DNA from: Vibrio plantisponsor
GTDB lineage: Bacteria > Pseudomonadota > Gammaproteobacteria > Enterobacterales > Vibrionaceae
Assembly (NCBI RefSeq): GCF_013041605.1
Contig: NZ_JABEQC010000003.1
Coordinates: 1-45,743 of the forward strand
Length of the DNA: 45,743 nucleotides
Reading direction: 5' to 3'
How positions within the stretch are numbered: position 1 is the stretch's first letter; every line of letters begins with the position of its first letter. Below the pieces are notes generated by a model. The model was not told the DNA's origin. It saw only the letters and a list, made by a program, of their open reading frames with translations, and did no database searches. Shown piece by piece: positions 34,744-44,800 of the stretch. The position numbers were made by a program, and so were the translations under genes.

Positions 34744-35685
34744 GTGCCAATTAGGATCCCCGATCAACTGCCTGCAAGTGATGTATTACGTAAAGAGAAC
34801 ATCTTCGTAATGCCAGAATCTCGTGCGTCAACGCAGGAAATACGCCCACTTAAAATTTTGATCTTGAATCTGATGCCGAAAAAGATTGAGACCGAGACTC
34901 AATTTTTACGTCTACTCTCCAATTCACCTTTGCAATTGGATATTGAACTGTTACGCATTGATGATCGCCCAAGCAAAAACACACCGGAAGAACACCTTAA
35001 TGCTTTCTATCGTCAGTTTGACAAAATTAAGGATCGTAACTTTGATGGCCTGATCATCACCGGAGCCCCACTGGGCTTAGTTCAGTTTGAAGACGTGGCT
35101 TACTGGGATCATTTACAGACCATTATGACTTGGGCAAAAAGCCATGTTACTTCAACACTTTATGTATGTTGGGCTGCTCAAGCTGGCTTGAAGCTGCTGT
35201 ATAACTTGCCAAAGAGAACACGTAAGGAAAAACTCTCTGGAGTTTACCATCACGACATTCATCAGCCATTCCACCCAATCTTGCGTGGTTTTGATGATAC
35301 CTTTTTGGCTCCTCATTCTCGTTATGCAGATTTTGAAGCCGACTTTTTAGATCAACATACCGACTTAGATATTCTCGCGACTTCTGACGTTGCGGGCGTG
35401 TACTTAGCATCAACGAAAGACAAGCGTAACGTGTTCGTTACCGGTCACCCTGAGTATGATGCCAATACACTGCACAATGAGTATATTCGCGATTTGGGTG
35501 AAGGTATGGAGCCAATGATTCCTGTGAACTACTACCCGAATGACAATCCGGATAATCAGCCGAGAGCAAGTTGGCGAAGTCATGGACACCTGCTGTTCGC
35601 GAATTGGCTTAACTATTGTGTTTACCAACAAACACCGTTTGATCTGGAACACTTTAGCGAAGACAAGTTCACAAAAGACGACTAG
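34744..35685 (+). CDS. metA: Homoserine O-succinyltransferase
   Basis: A 313-residue enzyme with the MetA hallmarks. The GTG start follows GGGAGA, and the protein begins with [15 protein letters not shown]. Cys142 in YVCWAAQAG is the acyl-accepting residue, and His235/Glu237 in TGHPEYD complete the site, at the E. coli positions. It catalyses homoserine plus succinyl-CoA to O-succinylhomoserine, the first committed step of methionine synthesis. Some members use acetyl-CoA, and specificity depends on one site residue that I cannot assign by eye. MetJ boxes lie upstream and a terminator downstream. Confidence 0.97.
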   Translation: MPIRIPDQLPASDVLRKENIFVMPESRASTQEIRPLKILILNLMPKKIETETQFLRLLSNSPLQLDIELLRIDDRPSKNTPEEHLNAFYRQFDKIKDRNFDGLIITGAPLGLVQFEDVAYWDHLQTIMTWAKSHVTSTLYVCWAAQAGLKLLYNLPKRTRKEKLSGVYHHDIHQPFHPILRGFDDTFLAPHSRYADFEADFLDQHTDLDILATSDVAGVYLASTKDKRNVFVTGHPEYDANTLHNEYIRDLGEGMEPMIPVNYYPNDNPDNQPRASWRSHGHLLFANWLNYCVYQQTPFDLEHFSEDKFTKDD

Positions 35686-35720
35686 TCGAAGAGCAAAGCT
35701 GTATTTCGACACCCACTTCT

Positions 35721-35748
35721 AAGCCCGCTATCACTAGCGGGCTTTTTT
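35721..35748 (+). terminator. Terminator of metA
   Basis: AAGCCCGCTA-TCAC-TAGCGGGCTT is a 10-bp stem followed by TTTTAT. Confidence 0.92.
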
Positions 35749-35852
35749 ATTCACTCCATTGAATATGCAGAACCTGTCGCATAACTTTTCACCACAACTT
35801 CGATAATTCATTGATTTCATTATCATACCTGCAACATTTAAGGAGTAAGTCA

Positions 35853-36563
35853 ATGAAATCAATACTCAGCATTCTACTGCCATTTGTCCTATGGGGCTGC
35901 ATGATGGTCGAACAACAAGACAGCCTCCAGCACCACAGTGACCCGATTGAAAAAGCAGAATCTAGAATCACATTAGGTTTGGGATATCTGGAAAATGGCA
36001 ACATGCCCAAAGCACGAGAAAACCTTGAAAAGGCGTTAGAACACGCGCCGAAATACTACAGAGCCATGCTTGCGATTGCCCATTATTACGATGTCGTCGG
36101 CGAAAAAGATAAAGCACTTGAAGCCTACGATGATGCGCTGAGCGAGCATGACGACAACGGCCAAGTACTCAACAACTATGGCGCTTTCCTGTGCAAAATT
36201 GGCGATTACCGACAAGCTGATTACTATTTCAATCAAGCCGTAAAACAACCCAACTATTACTTAGTGGCGGAAAGCTATGAGAATGCCGGTTTGTGTGCAA
36301 CGAAATATGGCAACTTGAGCAAAGCAAAAAAGTACTTTAGCCGCGCCATAGATCATGACCCGCAACGATTTCGCTCAATCTTACAACTTTCAAAGTTAGA
36401 AATAGATTCAGGAGAGTTTTCTCAAGCGCGAGTGAGGCTTATGCAGTTTCATCAAAACCATGGTTATCAAAAAGCATCACTGCACTTGTTGGCAAATTTG
36501 GAACGGCGAGCCGGAAACAAGAGGTTGGAACAGAAGTATTTATCGTTGCTCAAACAACTGTAG
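35853..36563 (+). CDS. TPR lipoprotein, PilW/PilF-like
   Basis: The start is set at 35853 (236 residues) because AAGGAGT lies 7 bases before it. It has a lipoprotein signal peptide (LPFVLWGC, Cys16) followed by about five to six TPR repeats from residue 35 (LGYLENGNMPKARENLEKALEHAP and similar). PilF/PilW proteins help the PilQ secretin assemble for type IV pili. There are no pilus genes nearby, however, and the length (236) is only approximately that of the family, so a pilus role is inferred. Confidence 0.8.
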   Translation: MKSILSILLPFVLWGCMMVEQQDSLQHHSDPIEKAESRITLGLGYLENGNMPKARENLEKALEHAPKYYRAMLAIAHYYDVVGEKDKALEAYDDALSEHDDNGQVLNNYGAFLCKIGDYRQADYYFNQAVKQPNYYLVAESYENAGLCATKYGNLSKAKKYFSRAIDHDPQRFRSILQLSKLEIDSGEFSQARVRLMQFHQNHGYQKASLHLLANLERRAGNKRLEQKYLSLLKQL

Positions 36564-36571
36564 ACTCATTG

Positions 36572-36793
36572 TCATTTAGCGTTTTTCGGGCGGCCATTAT
36601 TGCCGCCTTTTCTATCGCGATAATGCACTCGGCGCATACGGCGTACTTTTTTCGCTCTCTGGATTTTTTGATATTCGCGATAAAGAATGCGGATAAATAA
36701 AACCAATCCAACAAGTAACAATAGTGAAAATACACTCAAGAAAGGCTTACATAACCAATCCGGTTGGCAAGGTTGAAAGAACACAAAGTCCAT
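36572..36793 (-). CDS. Small single-helix membrane protein
   Basis: A 73-residue protein with a near-perfect ribosome binding site (AAGGAGGTAAGT before the ATG), one membrane helix (about 19-39, FLSVFSLLLLVGLVLFIRIL) and a highly basic cytoplasmic tail (IQRAKKVRRMRRVHYRDRKGG). Function is unknown. Two overlapping ORFs in another frame are shadows of it. Confidence 0.75.
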   Translation of the reverse strand: MDFVFFQPCQPDWLCKPFLSVFSLLLLVGLVLFIRILYREYQKIQRAKKVRRMRRVHYRDRKGGNNGRPKNAK

Positions 36794-36834
36794 ACTTACC
36801 TCCTTCTCTATAGAGTTATTCCACTACTGTTATA

Positions 36835-38004
36835 TTAGCAACTACCTTTAATCCACAGCTTGCGCTGTTCAGCATTTTGAAAAGTCCATGCAATAAAACG
36901 ACTTATCTTTTGCCCTTGTTGCATCTCTACTACTTTTATCGACTCGGCGCCAACTTTCTGAAGTTGTTTTTTCATCCAACGAACATTATCACTTTTTGAA
37001 ATCAAGGTTGTGAACCACAAGACCTGCTGACCGAACTGCTGGCTTTCAAACGCCATGTTCTTGATAAATTCAGCTTCGCCTCCGGGGCACCAAAGCTCTG
37101 CTTTCTGTCCACCAAAGTTGAGAGTCGGCTTTTCATCTTGCTTTGCAAGCAGCGGCTGACTTGTTAAACCTTTCTTCTTTTTGTTCGCCTGAAGGTTTTT
37201 CAGCTTTCGCTGAGTCCCCTGTTCTGCTTCGGCAAGAGATGCATGAAACGGCGGATTACAGGTCGTCACATGGTATTTTTCATTTGGCTGAATAATGCCA
37301 GCAAATATCGATTTACTGTCAGTCTGTAAACGACACTCTATTCGACCTTTCAGGTTATCGTTGTACTGAGCAATGTTATTAGCTTGCTTCACTGACACAG
37401 GGTCAACATCACTACCTACATAGCTCCAACCGTATTCTGTGACACCAATGATCGGATAAATGCAGTTTGCACCGACTCCTATATCAAGTGCACGAACGCC
37501 ACTTTGTTTTAGCGACGAATTCTCTGATTGCAGCAAATCAGCAACGCGGTGGATATAGTCTGCACGTCCCGGAATTGGCGGACACAAGTAACCCTGCGGA
37601 ATATCCCAGAACGTGACACCGTAATGTAATGCAAGCAACGCTTTGTTGAGTAACTTAACGGCTGTTGGGTCTGAAAAGGAAATACTCCAATCCCCTTTAG
37701 GGTTTTTAATCAGGTGGGGTTTTAATTCCGGTAACACTTTGCACAACGCCATAAAATCATAATTGCCTTTGTGGCGATTTCTGCTGTGTAACCCCTCTTT
37801 ACCCTTAGTCGCTGGGTTTGATTTAACTGCTGGTTTTGCCGCTCCACTAGATTTCGGTTGTGCTAGTGGTTTGGACTTTGAAGCCTTAGATGCAGAATAC
37901 GGTTTCTTACTGCTCACCTTTTTTTCGTTAGCAGCTTTCTCTTTCACTGTATTTTTACTGCGTGTTTTTCCGCGGGTCTTGCCCGCAGGAGCTCGACTGT
38001 TCAT
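36835..38004 (-). CDS. rlmF: 23S rRNA (adenine(1618)-N6)-methyltransferase
   Basis: A 389-residue protein with a Lys/Ser/Ala-rich low-complexity extension (about 1-75) before the RlmF core. The core has [19 protein letters not shown], the SAM-binding region [16 protein letters not shown] and catalytic NPPF in [15 protein letters not shown]. It methylates A1618 of 23S rRNA at N6. The extra basic N-terminus probably helps rRNA binding. Its ATG overlaps the stop of the YgjP-like gene upstream by 4 bases. Confidence 0.95.
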   Translation of the reverse strand: MNSRAPAGKTRGKTRSKNTVKEKAANEKKVSSKKPYSASKASKSKPLAQPKSSGAAKPAVKSNPATKGKEGLHSRNRHKGNYDFMALCKVLPELKPHLIKNPKGDWSISFSDPTAVKLLNKALLALHYGVTFWDIPQGYLCPPIPGRADYIHRVADLLQSENSSLKQSGVRALDIGVGANCIYPIIGVTEYGWSYVGSDVDPVSVKQANNIAQYNDNLKGRIECRLQTDSKSIFAGIIQPNEKYHVTTCNPPFHASLAEAEQGTQRKLKNLQANKKKKGLTSQPLLAKQDEKPTLNFGGQKAELWCPGGEAEFIKNMAFESQQFGQQVLWFTTLISKSDNVRWMKKQLQKVGAESIKVVEMQQGQKISRFIAWTFQNAEQRKLWIKGSC

Positions 38005-38507
38005 CCGTTACCTCGGCTTAATTCTAAAACCATCATGTAAATGCGTGCATCCAGTTCATATTGGTGATAATTCGGTTCCATATGACAACAAAGTTGATAG
38101 AAGGATTTGTTGTGATCTTTTTCTCTCAGATGCGCAAGCTCGTGAACAACCAGCATTCTTAATAAAGGTTCAGGCGCGTTTTTAAACATACTGGCAATAC
38201 GTATTTCATTTTTTGATTTGATCTTATTGCCATGGACTTTTGATACGTATGTGTGAAGGCCCAGAGCATTATTGATTAGGTGTATTTTGCTGTCGTAAAC
38301 CACCTTGCTCAGCGGCGCAGTTTTCTTCATATACTGGTTCTTAATCGCCATCGTATATTCAAACAGTGCTTTCTCACTTTGAATAGAATGACGTTCAGGG
38401 TAACGCTGCTCGAACCAAGGAATGAGTTTATCGTTATCAACCAACTTTTGGACTGACTCGACAATATGAGCAGGATAGCCTTGAATGTATCTGAGTACTG
38501 AATTCAT
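38001..38507 (-). CDS. ygjP: YgjP-like zinc metallopeptidase
   Basis: The start is placed at 38507 (168 residues), which matches the 167-residue family length; an ATG 63 bases further upstream is also open but adds residues of no family resemblance. The zinc motif HELAH with a later His (HEL-AH...[10 protein letters not shown]) and the [17 protein letters not shown] end are typical of the M48-like DUF45/YgjP family. The substrate is unknown. It is translationally coupled to rlmF. Confidence 0.9.
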   Translation of the reverse strand: MNSVLRYIQGYPAHIVESVQKLVDNDKLIPWFEQRYPERHSIQSEKALFEYTMAIKNQYMKKTAPLSKVVYDSKIHLINNALGLHTYVSKVHGNKIKSKNEIRIASMFKNAPEPLLRMLVVHELAHLREKDHNKSFYQLCCHMEPNYHQYELDARIYMMVLELSRGNG

Positions 38508-38685
38508 ACGTATTTTTGAAAGCCTTAAAATGAAGCCGCACAGTGTAGCGGAAAGTCGATAATGATTCACGTATTAGGCTTTGGCAAATGCAGAGATAGG
38601 TTTGCATCATTATCTGTGTATCGGTAAACTTTGCCGCTTTTCTACGCCACCTTAACTTAGCCACATTACGAGCAGAGCGAATACC

Positions 38686-38916
38686 ATGAAGCGAGTTGTT
38701 TTATACGTTAAAGACAAGTGCCCACATTGCAAAGACGCACAACGATACCTTGATTCTAAAGGGATAAAATACCGCTTATGTAACGCAAAAATGGAACGTG
38801 GGCGCAAAGAACTCGACGCTATGGGAGCTCGTAGTGTGCCTGTGCTGAAAATTGGCGATCGGGTAATGATTGGCTGGAACCCGAGTAATTTCGACCGCAT
38901 GTATGGAAAAGGCTAA
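38686..38916 (+). CDS. Small glutaredoxin-family protein
   Basis: A 76-residue thioredoxin-fold protein with the active-site motif CPHC (residues 13-16) and RSVPVLKIGD, the cis-Pro loop. It should reduce disulphides or carry glutathione in the cytoplasm. The second half (MERGRKELDAMG) is typical of the small GrxA/NrdH-like type. It lies between two minus-strand genes and stands alone. Confidence 0.9.
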   Translation: MKRVVLYVKDKCPHCKDAQRYLDSKGIKYRLCNAKMERGRKELDAMGARSVPVLKIGDRVMIGWNPSNFDRMYGKG

Positions 38917-38936
38917 CAACTACCACACCTAATGGC

Positions 38937-39806
38937 CTAAACGTATTTTTTCACGAACTCTATAAAGGTTCTGTCCGCATTCGACAAGTAACCTTCTTTT
39001 CTCCAAGCCAGTGCCAAATCTAAATAGACGGGCGGATTAAAAGGTATCGCCCGAATTTCTGATTCGTGGTCAGTCACCAACTCTAGTAATGCGGTAATCG
39101 CGTACTCATGTTTCACAATGCTAAGAATCATGGGCAATAAGTTGGTTTCAAACGATATATTGGCTGTTAACTTGTGTTCTTTACATGTGTTGTCGATGAA
39201 GTCACGGTGGAAATAGCCCGGCTTAAACATCACCAGTTCATGGTCAAAAAATTCTTTAAATTCAATTTCTTTCTTCTCGGCAAGCTCGTGTTCTTTACCC
39301 ACCACAGCAACCATTTGAGAAGACAAAAGAGGGTCAACTTCAAGATCTGGCGGAAGATCGTGATTGAGGATAACGCCAATGTCGAGTTCACCATTGAGCA
39401 GCATTTTGCGAATCGACTGAGTACCCGCTTCCACCATAGTCATCTTTAAGTTGGGAAAGTAACTCTTAAACGCCATGATGATTTCAGGAAAGAAGTACGA
39501 GCCCATCATACTGGGTGTGCCAAGCCGAACTTCACCTTTCACTAAACCTTTTAGCTCATCTACCGCCAGTTGCGCGTCTTCCAATTGTCGTAATATCCGT
39601 AACGCGTGTTCAAGCAGCACTTCACCTTCATGAGTAAGGCTGACCTTTCTTTCATCACGCCTAAATAAAGTGACGCCCAATTGTTGTTCAAACTTCTTAA
39701 TCGCAATACTTAAGGCCGGTTGAGCAATGTGCAAAGCACTTGCAGCATGCGTGAAGCTTTGATGCTGTGCGACTTCGACGAAATATTTAAGGTGACGAGT
39801 TTCCAT
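38937..39806 (-). CDS. LysR-family regulator
   Basis: A 289-residue regulator with the N-terminal LysR helix-turn-helix (METRHLKYFVEVAQHQSFTHAAS..LHIAQPALSIAIKKFE) and a C-terminal effector-binding domain (about 90-285). It is divergent from an MFS gene, so it probably controls that gene, as ynfL does ynfM in E. coli. The shared spacer has 9-bp inverted repeats (39809-39817 and 39881-39889). Confidence 0.93.
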   Translation of the reverse strand: METRHLKYFVEVAQHQSFTHAASALHIAQPALSIAIKKFEQQLGVTLFRRDERKVSLTHEGEVLLEHALRILRQLEDAQLAVDELKGLVKGEVRLGTPSMMGSYFFPEIIMAFKSYFPNLKMTMVEAGTQSIRKMLLNGELDIGVILNHDLPPDLEVDPLLSSQMVAVVGKEHELAEKKEIEFKEFFDHELVMFKPGYFHRDFIDNTCKEHKLTANISFETNLLPMILSIVKHEYAITALLELVTDHESEIRAIPFNPPVYLDLALAWRKEGYLSNADRTFIEFVKKYV

Positions 39807-39940
39807 AATATCAGTGAGTAGTTATCTATAAATTATTTATATCGCGATTATAGTTTTAATATATTTTATTAATTTCTTTTTCACTGATAATTTGTGATCG
39901 TCTTCCAGTTTTACTCACCTAATGGTTTGTTGAGAGCACT
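39807..39940. promoter_or_regulatory. Shared control region of LysR and MFS genes
   Basis: The region has TATCAGTGA at 39809-39817, with its exact complement TCACTGATA at 39881-39889, and an AT-rich dyad ATAAATTATTTAT near 39828. These are candidates for LysR binding (the usual T-N11-A type) between divergent promoters. Confidence 0.45.
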
Positions 39941-41158
39941 ATGATCGAATTACAAAGTCCGCAGTACAAGAAAGTTACTTTTGCTCTCGCATTTGGCTCA
40001 TTCCTCGTATTCTGCAATCTCTATCTGTTTCAACCCATGCTTCCTTATATGGCTAAGCACTTTGCGGTATCTGAAACGCAGATCAACTGGCTGTTTGCTG
40101 CTTCCACGTTCGCACTTTCCGTCTGTTTAGTGCCTTGGGCTATTACCTCAGAAGCGATAGGACGTCGAAGAGTCATGCTGCTCGGTTTATTCGCAATGCC
40201 TCTTATCAGCCTAGTGATGTTAATCAGCGGCGAATTTTGGGTGATGGTTGCAGCGAGAGCACTGCTTGGCGTCGCATTGGCGGCCTTTGCCTCTGTCGCA
40301 GTTGCCTATATGGTGGAAGAACTTTCACCTCAAGCATTTAGCAAAGCTATTGGAGGGTATATTGCGGCGAATTCATTAGGTGGGATCAGCGGACGTATAT
40401 TCGGTGGTTTGCTGACCGATGCTTTGGGCTGGCAACAAGCCCTTATTATTGCAGCTATCTTTACTTTGCTGGGAGCGGTTTTGGTTTTAATTCTGTTGCC
40501 TGTTCAGCAGAATTTCAAACCACAGCGCGGCCTTTTCTTCCACCACAATCGAGCGTTGGTAAAACACCTCTCAAACAAAATACTTTGGTTTGCGATGCTC
40601 ATTGGTGGTGCTAACTTCGCTTTGTTCGTCAATCTTTATTCGGTTATGGGTTTCAGACTGGTGAGTGAACCTTATAACCTACCTATTGGTTTAGCATCAC
40701 TGATCTTCGTTTGTTACTTGGCTGGTACCTTGAGCTCGAAATTAACGTCCAACTGGAGCAGACGCTTCTCTCCGATTTCAGGTATGGTCGCTGGCGGTTT
40801 TATCAGTCTTAGCGGCATGATCGTGGCGATTATCGATTCAATTCCTATGATGCTTATTGGCTTGATGTTGATTAGCTTTGGGGCGTTCTTCACTCATACA
40901 CTGGCTTATGCTTGGGTAAGTCAAAAAGCGACCGAAGCAAAAGCGACAGCAACCGCTTTATATCTTTCTCATTATTATATCGGTGGTAGTTTGGGTGGCT
41001 TCTACTTACTCTATTTTTGGCAACACGGTGGATGGACTATGGTTGCCGCAGCAGGCTTGGTTATCTATGCTTTGATGTTTGCCTTATGTTGGAAACTAAG
41101 CCAGACAGTACGCACCCCAATAACGGGGCAATCAGTGGTGCTCAATTCAACCCACTAA
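39941..41158 (+). CDS. MFS transporter, YnfM-like
   Basis: A 405-residue transporter with 12 predicted helices. The loop between helices 2 and 3 holds GRRRVMLLG (the MFS motif A region), and the first helix region reads ALAFGSFLVFCNLYLFQPMLP as in YnfM-type drug/solute exporters. The substrate is not known. It is divergent from the LysR gene. Confidence 0.92.
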   Translation: MIELQSPQYKKVTFALAFGSFLVFCNLYLFQPMLPYMAKHFAVSETQINWLFAASTFALSVCLVPWAITSEAIGRRRVMLLGLFAMPLISLVMLISGEFWVMVAARALLGVALAAFASVAVAYMVEELSPQAFSKAIGGYIAANSLGGISGRIFGGLLTDALGWQQALIIAAIFTLLGAVLVLILLPVQQNFKPQRGLFFHHNRALVKHLSNKILWFAMLIGGANFALFVNLYSVMGFRLVSEPYNLPIGLASLIFVCYLAGTLSSKLTSNWSRRFSPISGMVAGGFISLSGMIVAIIDSIPMMLIGLMLISFGAFFTHTLAYAWVSQKATEAKATATALYLSHYYIGGSLGGFYLLYFWQHGGWTMVAAAGLVIYALMFALCWKLSQTVRTPITGQSVVLNSTH

Positions 41159-41201
41159 ACTGTGTTATGCTTGCGGCAAATAATAGCACCGACACAGAAA
41201 T

Positions 41202-41759
41202 ATGAGCTCAGCAACTGATAATCAAGCCATCACTCAACAAGTTAACCAATGGTTGAATGACGTGGTAATAGGGCTAAACCTCTGCCCTTTTGCCGCCAAA
41301 CCACAACGCAACAAGCAAATTAAAATTTTCGTCAGTGAAGCGGCTAGCGAAGAGAACTTGCTGCAAGATATCCTAGACCAGTTACTAGAATTAGATACCA
41401 AAGAGCCCAGCAAGCTTGAAACCACTCTCGTTGTGGTTCCGAATATGCTAAGTGACTTTGTTGATTACAATTTTTTCATTGATTGGGTTGAAGCACTGAT
41501 CAAGCAGCAAGATTGGGAAGGTGTTTTCCAAGTTGCCACTTTCCATCCTGATTACTATTTCGCAGGAACCGATCCTGAAGACGCTGAGAACCTGACTAAC
41601 CGTTCGCCATACCCAATCTTTCACCTTATTCGTGAAGAAAGCATGGAAAAGGTTCTCAAGCACTACCCAAATCCAGAAGATATTCCGGATATCAATATTG
41701 AGCGAGTAAGTAACCTCAGCCCCGAAGAAAGAAAGAAGCTGTTTCCTTATTTGTTTTGA
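41202..41759 (+). CDS. DUF1415 family protein
   Basis: A 185-residue protein with the DUF1415 motif VIGLNLCPFAAKPQRNKQIKIFVSEA near its start and TFHPDYYFAGTDPEDAENLTNRSPYPIFHL late on. The conserved Cys-Pro-Phe at the start might be a metal or redox site, but no function is known. It is followed by a bidirectional terminator. Confidence 0.9.
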   Translation: MSSATDNQAITQQVNQWLNDVVIGLNLCPFAAKPQRNKQIKIFVSEAASEENLLQDILDQLLELDTKEPSKLETTLVVVPNMLSDFVDYNFFIDWVEALIKQQDWEGVFQVATFHPDYYFAGTDPEDAENLTNRSPYPIFHLIREESMEKVLKHYPNPEDIPDINIERVSNLSPEERKKLFPYLF

Positions 41760-41780
41760 TTATTTAATTGATAGATGTGA

Positions 41781-41810
41781 AAAGACCGGAGATAACTCCG
41801 GTCTTTTTGT
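41781..41810. terminator. Bidirectional terminator
   Basis: AAAGACCGGAG-ATAA-CTCCGGTCTTT (11-bp stem) has T-runs on either strand, between the convergent DUF1415 and adhesin genes. Confidence 0.92.
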
Positions 41811-41822
41811 TTAACTAAAGGA

Positions 41823-44800
41823 CTAATCCACTTTGAGAGTATACTCTTGATTGTTAAACAGAACAGATACGATATCACCCGACACAATGTGTGAGTCCGC
41901 ACCGAAACTGCCTGCTGAGTGGTCAGCAACACTGATGGTCGCGGAACCATCTCCATTAGCGGTAATGGATAATGAAGAACTTTCTGAGTCTAGATAGGCT
42001 TGGATTGCATCATGATCACTAGAGCTATCAATATTAAGAAGTTCTGAAATATCAACAATATCTTCTTGGACGTTAAAGTCCATAATCGTATCTGAGCTAT
42101 TTGAACCTTCTATAACAAATACATCGCTACCAGATCCACCTGTTAGTTGGTCATGCCCGCTGCCGCCAATGAGAACATCAGCACCCTCATCACCAAAGAG
42201 CTTGTCATCACCGTCACCACCAACAAGAATGTCTTTGCCCAAACCACCATAGAGGTAATCTTGGCCTTGCCCACCATCTAGATAATCACGACCTGACTCT
42301 CCCGACAATAAATCATCACCTTGCTGACCATATAGCTTGTCATCACCAGATCCGCCTGACAGTGAATCCTGACCTGAGCCGCCATCTAAGATGTCCTTGC
42401 CACTGCCTCCGATCAAGTGATCATCACCTTCTCCGCCTTCCAGCCAATCATCACCATCACCACCAGACAAATGGTCTTGAGCACCTAAACCTTGAATATG
42501 ATCATTAGCTGCGGTACCCACTAGATGATTGTTGTTGCTTGTACCTACTAAGTTAACGTAATCGGTAACTTCTACGTTGTGGCTTGAATAAGTTGGATAC
42601 GCCTCACTACCGAGTAGTTCATAACCAGAACCATCATTTAGGGAAACCTCCAGGACATACGCGCCGCCTTGGTCCCAATAGATAACTTCAATTTGGTGAA
42701 TACCATTTTCATCGACACTAAAAGTAAATTCTTCAGACCTCACAGACGTGTTCGAATCAAAAGAGGCAACAGTACGCCCATCAATAATGATTCGATAGCC
42801 GTCATCTGCATTTACTTTTATTGAATATGTTCCCGCATCTAGCGCGACACCACCAATAAGGCGAACCACAGCATCATTTGAATCTGTCTTGTTCTTAAAC
42901 TCCACTGATTGAGCATCATCACCCAACCATGATTCTAGATTCGTGGACTCGTTTCTCCAATCGTAATCGCCAAGATCATCCCAGTCCTGCCCAATGTAAC
43001 TGATTTCAGAAGAAGTAAACGTAGCGTTAGCGTTCTGATGTTCGGTTACGTAGACAGCTTGAGCAATAGTGCCAAGTTGATAACCTACGTTATAGAACTC
43101 ACCTTTTAATCCAGATGTGAAATCGTTGTCTGTTCCGGTATTTGGTGAAGTAGACGATACGATATCTCCATCTGCATCAACGACATCATAGGTTATCTCA
43201 ACGGAATCACCCTTTGCCAGTTCAGCAAACTGTCTATAAGACCACTCACCTGTGCTCGAATTAAGTTCTATTTCAAAAACCTTATCGCCATGGATATCTA
43301 CCCAGACTTGAGTTTTTACCCCATCCACAACATCAGTAGACCCTAGGGTTACAGGTAAACCATCCGCCGTTTTAATATTTGTATCGGCTACACCTGTTAA
43401 CGTAATTACACCTGCGCCATCGGCACCAAAATCAGCGGTAATAGTTCCTTCATCGGTCGCAATTACAGGATCGACAATTACACTTTCAAACGACACAGAT
43501 TTAATTGAGTAATCACTGTTGTCTGAACACCAACCATTACCGTTTGTTACCGCTTCAAATCGTACTTCATCGAAACCAGATGCAACATTAAAGCTAGCCG
43601 AATAATTGCCATTACTATGAGTGGCAATCAGGTCTTCTTCCTGTACAACTTTGCCATCTAACAAGAAGATGATCTTACCTTTCTCACCCTCATTGGAGTA
43701 GAACTCAGCCAAACTCACTTGCATTCCATAGGCGACTTTATCACCTAACTCCATGACTATCTTTTCCGAATTACCATACTGATAATCGATTTCACCATCA
43801 GTTCTGTCGTTAACCGGTCCAAAGAATGATGACGATTTGACGCCCATACCACTATTATTGGAGAAGGTTAACTCTTCATGATGAGTTCCAAGCAAGCCGA
43901 CTGCATATACAAAGACTGAGTTCCCTGAGTTTGTATCAATAAAGGTGTACGCATTATTGTTGTGACAGCCGGAATCATTTGGTCGTTGAGTAAAGTTGAA
44001 GTCTCCCAACGAAATCGTTGTTGTTTCGTTATGTTCAACAGCATCGACGACGATATTTATTGGAACCTCTGGAGAATCGTCTTCTACAGTCACTGTAATA
44101 GAATCTTTGACAGTATTTGTGCCATCAGAGACTTCTACACCAACATCAAAAGACAACGTATCTTCTGCTGTTTTATCTGCGTGATCTAATGAACCCAACA
44201 AAGTGACAGTGTAGCTGTATGAACTAAGGTTCGAAGAATCCTGAGATAGGCTGATTACCAGTATGGTTTCATTACCAGCTTTACCGACTAGATTTCCATT
44301 TTCAGTTGACCATTCAATGGCGACATTGTTGGAGTATAAAGCCACATCTGGAGCAGTGAGAGAGACCGACAGATCGTCACTATCTGTGTCAACATCACTT
44401 ACAGAAAATGTACCTTGAGCAATAGCATCATTAGTTGTGTCAGGAATGCCTTCAGAATCTGGGTTAGCATTAAGTTCCACCAATCCCTCTTCAGAAACAA
44501 CTAGATTATCCGCCCCTGAAGAGAACGTAATTTCTGGAGCTTCATTAACCGTATCAATACCATTAATTGTTAGGGTCGCACTTGATGTGTCACCGTCACT
44601 ATCTTTAACGTTATAAGTGAATACTTCGGACGAAGGGGTATTAGTATTGCTGTAAGTAACCGATATTTTTTCATCAACATAGTATTTATCATTACTATTT
44701 GCTGCTGATGATAATCCAAACACAACATAGCCAATGTCGCCGTTTGTAGACGTCACTGTAACTACGTGGTTTACAATCGAAATCGAGGCTTGTTCAGATA

